From the NCBI GenBank assembly GCA_017619275.1, contig JAFZSR010000041.1, positions 1-39,942 on the forward strand: 39,942 bases of DNA, read 5' to 3'. The notes under the pieces were generated by a model. It was given only the letters and a program-made list of their open reading frames with translations, was not told the origin of the DNA and made no database searches. Positions 23,623 through 31,369 of the stretch are shown piece by piece (within the stretch, counting starts at the first letter, position 1; each line of letters begins with the position of its first letter). The DNA is from Prevotella sp. Lineage in GTDB: Bacteria; Bacteroidota; Bacteroidia; Bacteroidales; Bacteroidaceae. The position numbers and the translations under genes are program-made.

Positions 23623-24819
23623 TTAATTCTTTATTTTCTGAATCGACTGATAGAGCTTCTGCGCATTGTCGGCCAGCGTGCGGTAGGTGGCCAGCACCAC
23701 ACGGTCCACATAGTTCTCGTTGATGTTCTGGCACTGCTTTTCCACGGTGGCATTGCCGGCGTAGCCTGCCAGCGTTTCGGCGAGGAGGCCCAGGGCGTCG
23801 TCGAGCTCGCCCAAGGCATCGATGGCCACCTTGCACGAGGCATCGGAGTAATAGAGGGCGAAGGGAGCCTTCATGGCCTTAATCTTGGCCAAGGCAGCAT
23901 CGAGCTTCGTCATTACCGTTTTAGCCTGTGCGGCCAGGGTGGCGTTGCCCGCGTTCTGACAGAAGTAGATGAGCGACTCCTCGAGGGGCGTGGTGGCATC
24001 TACCTTTCCGTAGAGGGCATTCTTGCACGAGACGATGTTGTCGTAGAAGTCGGTGATAGAGTTGTAGGCGTAGGGCGACTCAATGTAGGTGGCGTCCTCG
24101 CCGGTGTAGGGGAGTCCGATTTTCGAGTCGCCCACCTCGCCGATGATGTCCTGACATCCCGAGATGATTTCGAGCGTAGCTTCGAGTGCCGTAGCCCAGT
24201 CGCCCGTGCCAGGGGTCTTGAATGCCTTGCCGAAGTTTTGGAACGAGCCTAATGCACCCTCGGCGTCGCCGTCGTCGTTGATGGCATTGTGGGTGGCCAC
24301 GTAGTTGACGGCAATCTCGTGGCGCTCGGCGTTGCTTTCCTTCGAGTCCCAGGCAGCTTCCAGGGTGGCTGTTGCGTGGTAGAGGTCTTTGGCCACGGCG
24401 CAGATGTAGTTGTACTCCAGGTTGGTGATTTGGCCGATGTCGCGCGGCTGCCCCTGGCGGAAGAGTACATACTCCAAGCCGTGATAGCCCAGGATGCCCG
24501 AGTTGGCGGTCTTGATAAAGTTGTCGAGGTTGGCCATGGCCTTCTCGTCGCGCAGCACGTCGGCCAGGTCGTTGGCGGCCACTGGCCAGGTGTCGGTGTG
24601 TGGGTCGATGGAATACACGTCGGCCGCGCCGAAGAGGAAGGCTTCGGTGTTCTCCCAGTTGGCGCGAGCCGTTTTCCAGTCGGCACAAGCCTGGTTGAGG
24701 GCGGCCTGAGAACCCTTTACAACACTATTGTCGGTGTCGTCATCGCTTGAGCAGGATGCAAAACCAAAGGACAGGACGGCAGCAATGGCTGCCAGCTTCA
24801 TGAGATTTTTCATTTTCAT
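23623..24819 (-). CDS. Imelysin family lipoprotein (peptidase M75-like, putative iron-related)
   Basis: 398 residues, with a lipobox ending at Cys23 (FGFASC). The GxHxxE motif of imelysins is present as GYHGLEYVLF (Gly111, His113, Glu116). The chain is mostly helical, as expected for the paired four-helix-bundle fold, and a second repeat-like half covers about 250-395. Characterised relatives include IrpA and the insulin-cleaving imelysin, with roles in iron uptake proposed; peptidase activity is doubtful for most. It sits between the barrel gene (36 bases upstream) and the di-heme gene (12 bases downstream), so the three are likely made together. A second ATG two codons downstream is equally possible. 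Confidence 0.92.
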   Translation of the reverse strand: MKMKNLMKLAAIAAVLSFGFASCSSDDDTDNSVVKGSQAALNQACADWKTARANWENTEAFLFGAADVYSIDPHTDTWPVAANDLADVLRDEKAMANLDNFIKTANSGILGYHGLEYVLFRQGQPRDIGQITNLEYNYICAVAKDLYHATATLEAAWDSKESNAERHEIAVNYVATHNAINDDGDAEGALGSFQNFGKAFKTPGTGDWATALEATLEIISGCQDIIGEVGDSKIGLPYTGEDATYIESPYAYNSITDFYDNIVSCKNALYGKVDATTPLEESLIYFCQNAGNATLAAQAKTVMTKLDAALAKIKAMKAPFALYYSDASCKVAIDALGELDDALGLLAETLAGYAGNATVEKQCQNINENYVDRVVLATYRTLADNAQKLYQSIQKIKN

Positions 24820-24855
24820 TTTATTATTATATTAGTTGTTTATGAGATAGCGAAA

Positions 24856-26229
24856 TTACAGGAACCATCCGCAGTACGTTACGCCCAGGCTGATGCTGGG
24901 CTCGTTGTTGTAGGGTTGCTTATACAGCGGACTGTCGGATGCCAGTCCGTTGTTGTTGGGCTGCTCGAAAAAGCGGTAGGAGTATTCCCCTTTGATGGTG
25001 ATTTGCTTCACGGGAGAGTAGTTTACGCCCAGTGCCCAACGGTATTTCTTGCAGTATTGATACATCGACGCGTAGGTGCCCGATGCCATCGTGTTATAGT
25101 GCTCAAAGCGTCCGAAGACAAACAGCCGTTCATCTTGTTGACGCAGCCTGGGCACCAGCGAAAAGACATTGTAGCCAGCCTCCACGGCGTAGGCCACGGC
25201 ATGACTACCTATATTACTATAGTGGTGCGGATTGCCGTCCTGGTATTTATGGTGCGTCCAGTTGGCTTGGTTGTAGGCCGAAATCTCGTCGGCATCGCCA
25301 AAGTGGGCATAATCAATGTTGCCCCGCACCATCCAGTTCCAGCGGTTGAGCGAGAAGTCGAGCGAGCCGATGGCGAGCGCGCCTGTCACCCCGTCGTATT
25401 TTGCGCCGGGCGTTCGAAGGGTGTTGCGGAAGGTATAGCCGTAGTAGCCGCTCAAGCCGATGCGCAGCCCCCGAATGGAATAATTGTCGATACGCAGTGC
25501 TCCGGCATAGTTGTTGGCCACCTTGAACTCGTAGGGGCTGGTGGCTCCGTAGTGTACAAAGTTCTCGGCCGTAAAGCTCTCGCTGTTCAATCCCGAGAGC
25601 AGCTGCGCTTCGTAGCGCCAAGCTTTCAGTCGTCCCCATAGCGAGAGACCCACCTGATGCCAGGTGTTGGGCATGATGGTGGCCTCGCCCTCGGGGCGGT
25701 AGACAGTGAAAAACTGGTTGGGTTCGTGGTGAGCGTTGGAGTAGCCTACTGGCACAATAATTTCGCCGGCCTTGACGTTCAGTTTGCCGCCCAAGAATTC
25801 CTTGTTGATCCAGAACTGCTCCAGGTTTACCTCGCCGCCCTTTTCCACCTCGGCTTCGTATTCGCCAGCCTCCTCGGCCTCTATCTCCACGGCGGTGCCA
25901 TTGCCACCGTGTTCAAACTCTATTTCCGTGCCCAATGTCCATCCCTTGCCAAAGTCGTAGCCAATGTTCAGGCAAACATGTGGCAGGTCGAAGCGTCCGT
26001 GGCTCTTGTCGTCGGCATAGTTCTCTGGCTTCTTGTAGCGGTTAAAGCTCTGGCTATAGAAATTGCGCGTCAGGGCCGCCTCGCCGTAGCCCCCGATGTG
26101 CAGTCGTGCGAGGGCGTCGGTCTTTGCGGCTTGTCGTGTGGCGCCCGTCACCGCGTCCACGTTTGTTTCCTGTGCCAAGGCAAAGAAGCACTGCAGGGCC
26201 AGTACTGTTGTGAGCAAAAAAGTCTTCAT
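24856..26229 (-). CDS. Outer-membrane beta-barrel (porin-like) of the imelysin operon
   Basis: 457 residues with a signal peptide (about 1-19, ending ALA). LHIGGYGEAALTRNFY starts the barrel and many amphipathic strands follow, such as WTLGTEIEFEHGG, LNVKAGEIIVPVGY and RLFVFGRFEHYN. The chain ends in an aromatic strand with a C-terminal GWFL, as barrels do. A Glu-rich loop at about 115-135 (VEIEAEEAGEYEAEVEKGGE) and His-rich loops (NAHHEPN, THHKYQDGNPHHYSN) could bind metal. It resembles the phosphate-selective porin O/P superfamily. It heads the operon, which suggests an outer-membrane channel working with the imelysin and di-heme lipoproteins. Confidence 0.82.
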   Translation of the reverse strand: MKTFLLTTVLALQCFFALAQETNVDAVTGATRQAAKTDALARLHIGGYGEAALTRNFYSQSFNRYKKPENYADDKSHGRFDLPHVCLNIGYDFGKGWTLGTEIEFEHGGNGTAVEIEAEEAGEYEAEVEKGGEVNLEQFWINKEFLGGKLNVKAGEIIVPVGYSNAHHEPNQFFTVYRPEGEATIMPNTWHQVGLSLWGRLKAWRYEAQLLSGLNSESFTAENFVHYGATSPYEFKVANNYAGALRIDNYSIRGLRIGLSGYYGYTFRNTLRTPGAKYDGVTGALAIGSLDFSLNRWNWMVRGNIDYAHFGDADEISAYNQANWTHHKYQDGNPHHYSNIGSHAVAYAVEAGYNVFSLVPRLRQQDERLFVFGRFEHYNTMASGTYASMYQYCKKYRWALGVNYSPVKQITIKGEYSYRFFEQPNNNGLASDSPLYKQPYNNEPSISLGVTYCGWFL

Positions 26230-26263
26230 CTTTCTCTGTATATTGCAGTTGAAATTCCGACTG

Positions 26264-26271
26264 CAAAGGTA
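26264..26271 (-). promoter_or_regulatory. -7 box of the imelysin operon promoter
   Basis: TACCTTTG on the minus strand, 34 bases before the barrel gene ATG, with ATTG 20 bases upstream in the -33 place. I see no obvious Fur-type palindrome overlapping it. Confidence 0.6.
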
Positions 26272-26373
26272 CGGCGATAAAAAAAGGTGTGCAATACACA
26301 GAAAAGAGTATTTTGCCCGTTGGCGCCTCTCGGCGCTTACTCAAAGCAGGCTAATCATTATTAGGTATAAAAA

Positions 26374-26440
26374 TCCACAGAGAACACAAAATACACAGAA
26401 AAAACTGGGAAAAATTCTGTGTCCTCTGTGTCCTCCGTGG
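26374..26440. repeat. Inverted repeat of CTCTGTGTCCTCCGTGG type
   Basis: An arm at 26374-26398 (CCACAGAGAACACAAAATAC...) faces 26415-26440 (TCTGTGTCCTCTGTGTCCTC...) with about 80% pairing and a 16-base loop. It lies between the DUF4923 gene stop and the imelysin operon promoter. I have seen this wording of repeat in other Bacteroidota genomes, but cannot cite a named family. Confidence 0.65.
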
Positions 26441-26481
26441 ACGAAAAGCCCATGCCCGCTGGGGCAGGTAGAAGTGTCAGA

Positions 26482-27153
26482 TTAGTTGAAATCGAAGCCC
26501 AGACGCAGTCCGTCGTAGCTCTTTGAAATCTCGCCTACGGTTTGGATCGACGAGTTGCCGCTCAGGGCCGAGACGGCCTGAAGGAACGTGAGCAGCTTGC
26601 TCGACTCGAAGAGCAGGGCGATGCCATTCGAGTTGCGCTTGATGTAGGCGTTGATGTTGAGCAGCAGTCCTTGCATGGTCACCTTTGCAGTGGCTTCGTC
26701 GTAGGTGTAGTTTCCGCTGAAGCTCTTGCCGGCAAATGAGGCCTGGAAGGTGTTGTCTTGGTTGAACGTCACGTTGGTGTTGCTGCTCTTGATGCCAATC
26801 TTCTGGAAGGTGGGTTCCACTTTCTTCTTGATTTGCGATGCCACAATCTCGCCTCCGGCCTGTGCCAGCAGCTGGTCGCTGGTGAAGGCGCATCCAGGCT
26901 GCGAGTATTTCCACGAGCCGATGATTTGCTGCTTGGTGGGGCGGCTGTTGTTGTTGAGCACACTGCCCAGGATGTTGCCAATGGCCTCGCCAGCTGCAGC
27001 GGCGTCGGTGCCGTTGGTGGTGCCGGTAGTGCCCAAGAGCACGTCGGTGAGCACCTGCGTGCCAATCTGCGTCAGCGTACTGTTCTGTGTTCCGCAGCCT
27101 GCCAGCGTCATTGCGCCGATGGCCACACTAAGGAAAAAAGTGTTCTTTTTCAT
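26482..27153 (-). CDS. DUF4923 family lipoprotein
   Basis: 223 residues with a lipobox ending at Cys20 (MTLAGC). A Gly/Thr/Ala-rich, possibly amphipathic segment (about 25-70) precedes SRPTKQQIIGSWKYSQPGCAF, typical of the lipocalin-like DUF4923 domain. Strands such as TNVTFNQDNTFQASF and GNYTYDEATAKVTMQG follow. Its ligand and role are unknown. It stands alone with a -7 box upstream and an inverted repeat downstream. Confidence 0.82.
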   Translation of the reverse strand: MKKNTFFLSVAIGAMTLAGCGTQNSTLTQIGTQVLTDVLLGTTGTTNGTDAAAAGEAIGNILGSVLNNNSRPTKQQIIGSWKYSQPGCAFTSDQLLAQAGGEIVASQIKKKVEPTFQKIGIKSSNTNVTFNQDNTFQASFAGKSFSGNYTYDEATAKVTMQGLLLNINAYIKRNSNGIALLFESSKLLTFLQAVSALSGNSSIQTVGEISKSYDGLRLGFDFN

Positions 27154-27186
27154 CGTTTTTATGCTTTAGTTGTTACTATTATGGCG

Positions 27187-27194
27187 CAAAAGTA
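27187..27194 (-). promoter_or_regulatory. -7 box of the DUF4923 gene promoter
   Basis: TACTTTTG on the minus strand, 34 bases before the ATG. TTTG copies 13-17 bases upstream are closer than the usual spacing. Confidence 0.5.
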
Positions 27195-27234
27195 GCAAAA
27201 AATCTTCAAACAAACGCATTTTTTTTCCATAAAA

Positions 27235-27266
27235 TTTGGTGGGACAAGAAAAAAAGCGTAATTTTG
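27235..27266 (+). promoter_or_regulatory. Promoter of the tRNA-Glu transcript
   Basis: TTTG (27235-27238), 20 bases, TAATTTTG (27259-27266): a full consensus. Transcription should start near 27273 and run through tRNA-Glu to the terminator at 27495-27517, giving an RNA of about 245 bases. Confidence 0.8.
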
Positions 27267-27318
27267 CACCCGCTTTTGGCTAAAAGCACATTGTCAAACA
27301 GCAAATTGTTAACACCAC

Positions 27319-27390
27319 GGTCCCTTCGTCTATCGGTTAGGACGAGAGATTTTCATTCTCTAAAGAGGAGTTCGACTCTCCTAGGGACTA
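27319..27390 (+). tRNA. tRNA-Glu (anticodon UUC)
   Basis: 72 bases folding as a complete cloverleaf. The acceptor arm GGTCCCT pairs with AGGGACT, with a G-U first pair. The D-arm is GTCT...GGAC. The anticodon arm AGAGA-TTTTCAT-TCTCT carries TTC at its centre. The T-arm is AGGAG-TTCGACT-CTCCT. The discriminator base is A27390 and CCA is not encoded. UUC reads both glutamate codons. Confidence 0.96.
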
Positions 27391-27402
27391 CAACAATTAA
27401 AT

Positions 27403-27494
27403 CTGCCATCTGCGCAGTGATGCGCTGGCTGCTTCAAGGCAGGACCCGGTGGCAGAAAGCTCCTCTCGGGGAGCTTGCCCAGGGCAGTTGCAGG
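27403..27494 (+). ncRNA. Candidate structured RNA between tRNA-Glu and rpsT
   Basis: Nearly the whole segment is self-complementary. CTGCCA (27403-27408) pairs with TGGCAG (27450-27455), closing a junction with two hairpins: GCGCA-GTGA-TGCGC (27412-27425, GNRA-type loop) and CTGC-TTCAAG-GCAG (27430-27443). Then come AGCTCC-N6-GGAGCT (27458-27475) and a weaker TGCC-CAG-GGCA (27476-27486). A terminator follows directly. No open frame of note. It is on the tRNA transcript and may be a small RNA, or a leader/attenuator of rpsT. GGCTGCTTC...GGACC is the complement of the SRP RNA core, but the minus strand lacks a proper apical stem. I do not recognise a known family. Confidence 0.5.
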
Positions 27495-27517
27495 AACGCG
27501 AGGATTCGCGTTTTTTT
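27495..27517 (+). terminator. Intrinsic terminator after the structured RNA
   Basis: AACGCG-AGGATT-CGCGTT followed by seven T in all (27511-27517): a textbook plus-strand terminator 62 bases before the rpsT ATG. Confidence 0.85.
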
Positions 27518-27578
27518 GGCAATGCAAGACCCATAAGCTTTAACTCAAATTCAAACATTTAAAATTTTAAATCAAAAA

Positions 27579-27833
27579 ATGGCAAACCACAAATCATCCC
27601 TGAAGAGAATTCGTCAGGACAAGACCAAGCAGTTGCACAACAAGTACTACGCTAAGACCATGCGCAACGCCGTGCGCAAGCTCCGTGCAATGACCAACAA
27701 AGAAGAGGCTTCGGCCCTCTATCCAAAAGTGCAGAAGATGCTCGACAAACTGGCCAAGACCAACATCATCCACAAGAACAAGGCCGCTAACCTGAAGTCG
27801 GGTCTCTGCAAGCACATCGCCAAGCTGGGATAA
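27579..27833 (+). CDS. rpsT: 30S ribosomal protein S20
   Basis: 84 residues, normal for S20, rich in Lys/Arg and fully helical: [20 protein letters not shown], then [14 protein letters not shown] and [19 protein letters not shown]. It binds 16S rRNA helices near the bottom of the 30S body. No TAnnTTTG box is seen between the terminator at 27517 and the ATG. Expression may therefore depend on read-through from the tRNA-Glu promoter, which would make the upstream hairpins a control point. A terminator follows the gene. Confidence 0.97.
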   Translation: MANHKSSLKRIRQDKTKQLHNKYYAKTMRNAVRKLRAMTNKEEASALYPKVQKMLDKLAKTNIIHKNKAANLKSGLCKHIAKLG

Positions 27834-27858
27834 ATTAGTTTATAAATCTATAATGGGT

Positions 27859-27892
27859 GCCGCGTCTGCCGCAAAGGTGGGCGCGGCTTTTT
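27859..27892 (+). terminator. Intrinsic terminator after rpsT
   Basis: GCCGCG (27859-27864) pairs with CGCGGC (27882-27887), followed by TTTTT. It ends only 20 bases before the MlaF-like gene, leaving no room for a promoter, so it may be leaky. Confidence 0.85.
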
Positions 27893-27912
27893 CAAAATAG
27901 CTGCCGGGCATT

Positions 27913-28680
27913 ATGATTGAAGTGAAGCATCTATACAAATCGTTCGACGACAAGGAAGTGCTGAAAGACATCAGCACCGTCTTCAGCGATGGCATCACCA
28001 ACCTCATCATCGGACAGAGCGGAAGCGGAAAGACGGTGCTCATGAAGAACCTCGTTGGACTGCTCGAACCCACCAGCGGACAGGTGCTCTACGACGGCCG
28101 AGACTTTGTGGGCATGTCGAAGCAGGAAAAGGTGATGATGCGCCGCGAGATGGGTATGATCTTCCAGAGCGCGGCACTCTTCGACTCGCTCACCGTGCTG
28201 GAGAACGTGATGTTTCCGCTCGACATGTTCTCGTCGATGACCCTGCGCGAGCGGCAGCGGCGCGCCAAGGACTGTCTGGCACGCGTGAACCTGGTGGATG
28301 CCGACGCGAAGTTCCCCGGCGAGATAAGCGGAGGCATGCAGAAGCGCGTGGCCATCGCTCGCGCCATCGCCCTCAACCCCAAATACCTGTTTTGCGACGA
28401 ACCCAACAGCGGACTCGACCCGAAGACCTCGCTCGTCATCGACGAGCTGCTGCACTCCATCACCCATGAATACAAGATGACCACCATCATCAACACGCAC
28501 GACATGAACTCGGTGATGGGCATCGGCGAGAATGTCCTCTTCATCTGCGAAGGACGCCGCGAGTGGCAGGGTGTGAGCTCCGACATCATGGGCAGCGACA
28601 ACAAGCGGCTCACCGACTTCATCTTCGCCAGCGACCTGCTGAAGGAGATGCGACAGGCATTGAGAGTCAAAAATTCGTAA
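27913..28680 (+). CDS. MlaF-like ABC transporter ATP-binding protein
   Basis: 255 residues. Walker A GQSGSGKT (34-41), Q-loop Gln85 in [12 protein letters not shown], signature ISGGMQKR (138-145), Walker [14 protein letters not shown] (158-170) and an H-loop in INTHDMNSV. The [10 protein letters not shown] wording and the SGGM signature are typical of MlaF/Ttg2A, the ATPase of the MlaFEDB system that moves phospholipids between inner and outer membranes. The permease MlaE and the MlaD-type substrate protein, usually adjacent, are absent here. The gene ends 7 bases before lptB, so the two envelope ATPases form one transcript. Confidence 0.88.
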   Translation: MIEVKHLYKSFDDKEVLKDISTVFSDGITNLIIGQSGSGKTVLMKNLVGLLEPTSGQVLYDGRDFVGMSKQEKVMMRREMGMIFQSAALFDSLTVLENVMFPLDMFSSMTLRERQRRAKDCLARVNLVDADAKFPGEISGGMQKRVAIARAIALNPKYLFCDEPNSGLDPKTSLVIDELLHSITHEYKMTTIINTHDMNSVMGIGENVLFICEGRREWQGVSSDIMGSDNKRLTDFIFASDLLKEMRQALRVKNS

Positions 28681-28687
28681 TTATCTC

Positions 28688-29548
28688 ATGGATACAGAAA
28701 ACATACAGACAGCGGAACCCGTGGAAGCTGGGCCGCAGCTGAACAAGAAAATCGACGAATTCAAGCGTATTGAAGGCCGCGCTATTCTGAAAGCCGAGGG
28801 ACTGGTGAAGCGCTATGGGCGCCGCACCGTGGTGGACCATGTAGACTTCTACGTGCGTCAAGGCGAGATTGTGGGACTGCTCGGACCCAACGGAGCCGGG
28901 AAAACCACCTCGTTCTATATGACCACCGGACTGGTGATGCCCAACGACGGACACGTCTTCGTGAACGACGAGGAGCAGGGCACCAGCGTGGAAATCACCG
29001 ACTTCCCCGTCTACAAGCACGCTCGCCCCGAGGTGGGCATCGGCTATCTGCCCCAGGAGGCCTCGGTGTTTAGGAAGATGAGCGTCGAAGACAACATCAT
29101 GAGTGTGCTCGAGATGCGACAAGGCCTCGGCAAAGACGAGCGACACAGCATCATGGAAGACCTCATCGGCGAGCTGCGATTAGAAAAGGTGCGCCGCAAC
29201 AAGGGCGACCAGCTCAGCGGTGGCGAGCGCCGCCGCACCGAGATTGCACGCTGTCTGGCTATCAACCCCCGCTTCATCATGCTCGACGAGCCTTTTGCCG
29301 GCGTCGACCCTATCGCCGTCGAGGACATCCAGCACATTGTATGGGACCTGAAGAAGCGTAATATCGGCATCCTCATCACCGACCACAACGTGCAGGAAAC
29401 CCTCTCCATCACCGACCGCGCCTACCTGCTCTTCGAGGGCCGCATCCTTTTCCATGGCACGCCCGAAGAGCTGGCCGAAAACAAAATCGTGCGCGAGAAA
29501 TACCTCACCAACTCCTTCGTCTTGCGAAAGAAAGACTTCCAGCAGTAG
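28688..29548 (+). CDS. lptB: Lipopolysaccharide export ATPase LptB
   Basis: 286 residues, about 40 more than the usual LptB because of an N-terminal extension of about 30 residues ([20 protein letters not shown]). Walker A GPNGAGKT (66-73), Q-loop Gln123 in [18 protein letters not shown], signature LSGGERRR (176-183), Walker [12 protein letters not shown] (198-208), switch His233 in [10 protein letters not shown]. These are diagnostic of LptB, which powers LPS extraction by LptFG from the inner membrane. Coupled with the MlaF-like gene 7 bases upstream. A family A hairpin starts 9 bases past the stop. Confidence 0.95.
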   Translation: MDTENIQTAEPVEAGPQLNKKIDEFKRIEGRAILKAEGLVKRYGRRTVVDHVDFYVRQGEIVGLLGPNGAGKTTSFYMTTGLVMPNDGHVFVNDEEQGTSVEITDFPVYKHARPEVGIGYLPQEASVFRKMSVEDNIMSVLEMRQGLGKDERHSIMEDLIGELRLEKVRRNKGDQLSGGERRRTEIARCLAINPRFIMLDEPFAGVDPIAVEDIQHIVWDLKKRNIGILITDHNVQETLSITDRAYLLFEGRILFHGTPEELAENKIVREKYLTNSFVLRKKDFQQ

Positions 29549-29556
29549 GATAAACG

Positions 29557-29599
29557 ACGCGCAGCCACTCCCCTTGAAGGGAGGGGAGTGGCTGCGCGT
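29557..29599. repeat. Family A palindromic repeat, copy 4 (short form)
   Basis: A perfect 17-bp stem, ACGCGCAGCCACTCCCC (29557-29573) with its complement at 29583-29599, and a 9-base loop. It equals the outer ends of copy 2 joined together, as if the interior had been deleted. It sits just after the lptB stop and could terminate it, though no U-run follows. Confidence 0.8.
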
Positions 29600-29663
29600 T
29601 GATTATCCCAAATTGGTTTTAACGACCGTCTTGGTTAAAAAACATTCGATAACGCCCATCGAA

Positions 29664-29727
29664 ATTTTGGTAACGACTTTTTTTATTTTGGTAACGACTT
29701 TTGAAAAAATCTCGTACGAGATTTTTT
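29664..29727. repeat. Tandem 21-bp repeat and 24-bp perfect palindrome
   Basis: ATTTTGGTAACGACTTTT occurs at 29664 and 29685, exactly 21 bases apart. It is followed by a perfect 24-base palindrome, AAAAAATCTCGT and its mirror complement (29704-29727). T-runs on both strands make the palindrome usable as a terminator for lptB, or for the convergent BASS gene that ends at 29767. Confidence 0.7.
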
Positions 29728-29766
29728 GGCAGGTCGATAAGTAGGTTTTAGCGGACAGCAATTATT

Positions 29767-30702
29767 TCAAATTTCCGCATGTTGTTTCCAGGCGTAAAGC
29801 CGGGCGACCAATGCACCGCTGATATTGTGCCACACGCTGAAGATGGCGCCTGGAATCGTGGCCATGGGATAGGCGGCGAAATGAAGCGTGGCCAGCGACG
29901 AGGCGAGGCCGGAGTTCTGCATGCCCACCTCGATGCTGACAGCCTTGCGCTTGGCAGCCGTCATGTTCAGCAGAGTTCCGATGGCATAGCCGATGGCGAG
30001 TCCGCCGACGTTATGGAGCATCACCACGAGGATGACGATGAGTCCGCTCGACATCAGCTTTGTGGCGTTCGCGGCTATTATGATGAGCACGATGGCACAG
30101 ATGGCGAGCGACGACAGGGCTGGAAGATAGGCCGTAGCCGCAGTGGTCTGTCGGGGCCAGAGCCGCTTCACGATGAGGCCCGCCACGATGGGCAGGATGA
30201 CCACCCAGAGGATGCTCAGCAGCATGCCCACAACATCCACATCCACCGTCTTGCCGGCCAGCAGCAACACCAGCAGCGGAGTCAGCAAAGGAGCCAGCAG
30301 CGTACTGACGCCTGTCATGCCCACCGAGAGCGCGAGGTCGCCCTTAGCCAGATAGGTGATGACGTTCGACGCCGTGCCACCGGGACAGCAGCCCACGAGC
30401 ACCACGCCCACCGTCAGCGCCTCATCGAGCGCAAAGACCTTTGCCAGCGTCCATGCCAGTAACGGCATGACCGTGAACTGTGCCAGACAGCCTATGACCA
30501 CATCTTTCGGACGGCTGAACACGATGCGGAAATCCTCTGCCCGCAGCGTCAGTCCCATGCCGAACATGATGACGCCCAGCAGCGGGTTGATAATTGTAGG
30601 CTTCACCTGGCTGAACACTCCCGGGAAGACCAGCGCCACTATCGCCGAAAGCAGCACCAGCACACCCATGTATTCCGATATGTAATGACAGAGTTTCTTC
30701 AT
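29767..30702 (-). CDS. BASS-family sodium symporter (bile acid:sodium symporter-like)
   Basis: 311 residues with about nine or ten hydrophobic segments from residue 12 onward. Family hallmarks are GVIMFGMGLTL (about 42-52), GCCPGGTASNVITYLAKGD (about 104-122) and EVGMQNSGLASSLA (about 258-271). These helix-break motifs form the sodium and substrate sites in ASBT-like transporters. Bacterial members carry organic acids such as pantoate or keto acids more often than bile salts, so the substrate is open. It follows xpt by 39 bases on the same strand, with only a degenerate -7 box (AACCTTTG) between them. Confidence 0.9.
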   Translation of the reverse strand: MKKLCHYISEYMGVLVLLSAIVALVFPGVFSQVKPTIINPLLGVIMFGMGLTLRAEDFRIVFSRPKDVVIGCLAQFTVMPLLAWTLAKVFALDEALTVGVVLVGCCPGGTASNVITYLAKGDLALSVGMTGVSTLLAPLLTPLLVLLLAGKTVDVDVVGMLLSILWVVILPIVAGLIVKRLWPRQTTAATAYLPALSSLAICAIVLIIIAANATKLMSSGLIVILVVMLHNVGGLAIGYAIGTLLNMTAAKRKAVSIEVGMQNSGLASSLATLHFAAYPMATIPGAIFSVWHNISGALVARLYAWKQHAEI

Positions 30703-30741
30703 TTATCCAACCAGAAGGCAAAGGTTGAAGAATTACCTTTT

Positions 30742-31323
30742 TTACTGTTGACGGAATTGAATGACTTGCGTTTCGGGGTCCATAGACTCCACGATGGCGA
30801 TTGACTCCAAATGATATCCTTCGTTACGAAGGATGTGCCCCCCTTGTTGCTGTCCCTTCTCGATGGCTATGCCGATGCCCACCACCTCGGCATCGGCCTG
30901 GCGTACAATGTCGATAAGGGCATGCACTGCCTGACCGTCGGCCAGGAAATCGTCCACAATGAGTATGCGCTCCCCTGCGTGCAGGTAGGGCCGAGAGACA
31001 AACACTTGGTTCATTCGTTTGTGCGTGAACGAATAGGCTTGCGACACATACTTGTCGTCGGTGCTGTTGGCCGTCTCGCCTTTCTTGGCAAACACCACGG
31101 GCACGTCATAAAGGTCGCCCAGCAGGGTGGCGATGGTGATGCCGCTTGACTCGATGGTGATGATCCTGTCAATCCGTTCGCCCTCGAAACGCCGTTTCAG
31201 TTCCTGAGCAATCTGCCGTATGACATGAATGTCGATTTGATGGTTCAGAAAATTGTCAACTTTCAGAATGTCGCCAGCCTTGACGACACCATCCGACATT
31301 ATTTTTTCTTCCAAGAAGTTCAT
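30742..31323 (-). CDS. xpt: Xanthine phosphoribosyltransferase
   Basis: 193 residues, normal length. MNFLEEKIMSDGVVKAGDILKVDNFLNHQ is the usual beginning. The PRPP-binding loop ILIVDDFLADGQA is at about 120-132 and IESSGI (57-62) fits the 5-phosphate region of the fold. The enzyme converts xanthine and PRPP into XMP in purine salvage. No purine-riboswitch-like sequence is visible in the 46 bases upstream; these hold only a 6-bp hairpin. The DUF3037 gene ends 46 bases upstream, and no -7 box is found, so xpt may be read from further upstream. Confidence 0.95.
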   Translation of the reverse strand: MNFLEEKIMSDGVVKAGDILKVDNFLNHQIDIHVIRQIAQELKRRFEGERIDRIITIESSGITIATLLGDLYDVPVVFAKKGETANSTDDKYVSQAYSFTHKRMNQVFVSRPYLHAGERILIVDDFLADGQAVHALIDIVRQADAEVVGIGIAIEKGQQQGGHILRNEGYHLESIAIVESMDPETQVIQFRQQ

Positions 31324-31342
31324 ATTTCTATTTCTCTTTTAT

Positions 31343-31360
31343 TCGTCCTTTCACGGACGA
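31343..31360 (-). terminator. Hairpin between the DUF3037 gene and xpt
   Basis: TCGTCC-TTTCAC-GGACGA, 9 bases after the DUF3037 stop. The following minus-strand bases (ATAAAAGAG) lack a U-run, so a terminator role is uncertain. It could equally shape the xpt leader. Confidence 0.4.
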
Positions 31361-31369
31361 GCAGCATTT

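Noticed and set aside
27403-27494. SRP (4.5S) RNA on the minus strand
   Set aside because: GGTCC and GAAGCAGCC match the SRP core, but the bases between do not form the required short stem and tetraloop. The terminator also favours the plus strand.
31324-31369. Purine riboswitch before xpt
   Set aside because: Only 46 bases are available, with one 6-bp hairpin and none of the aptamer's conserved junction sequence.
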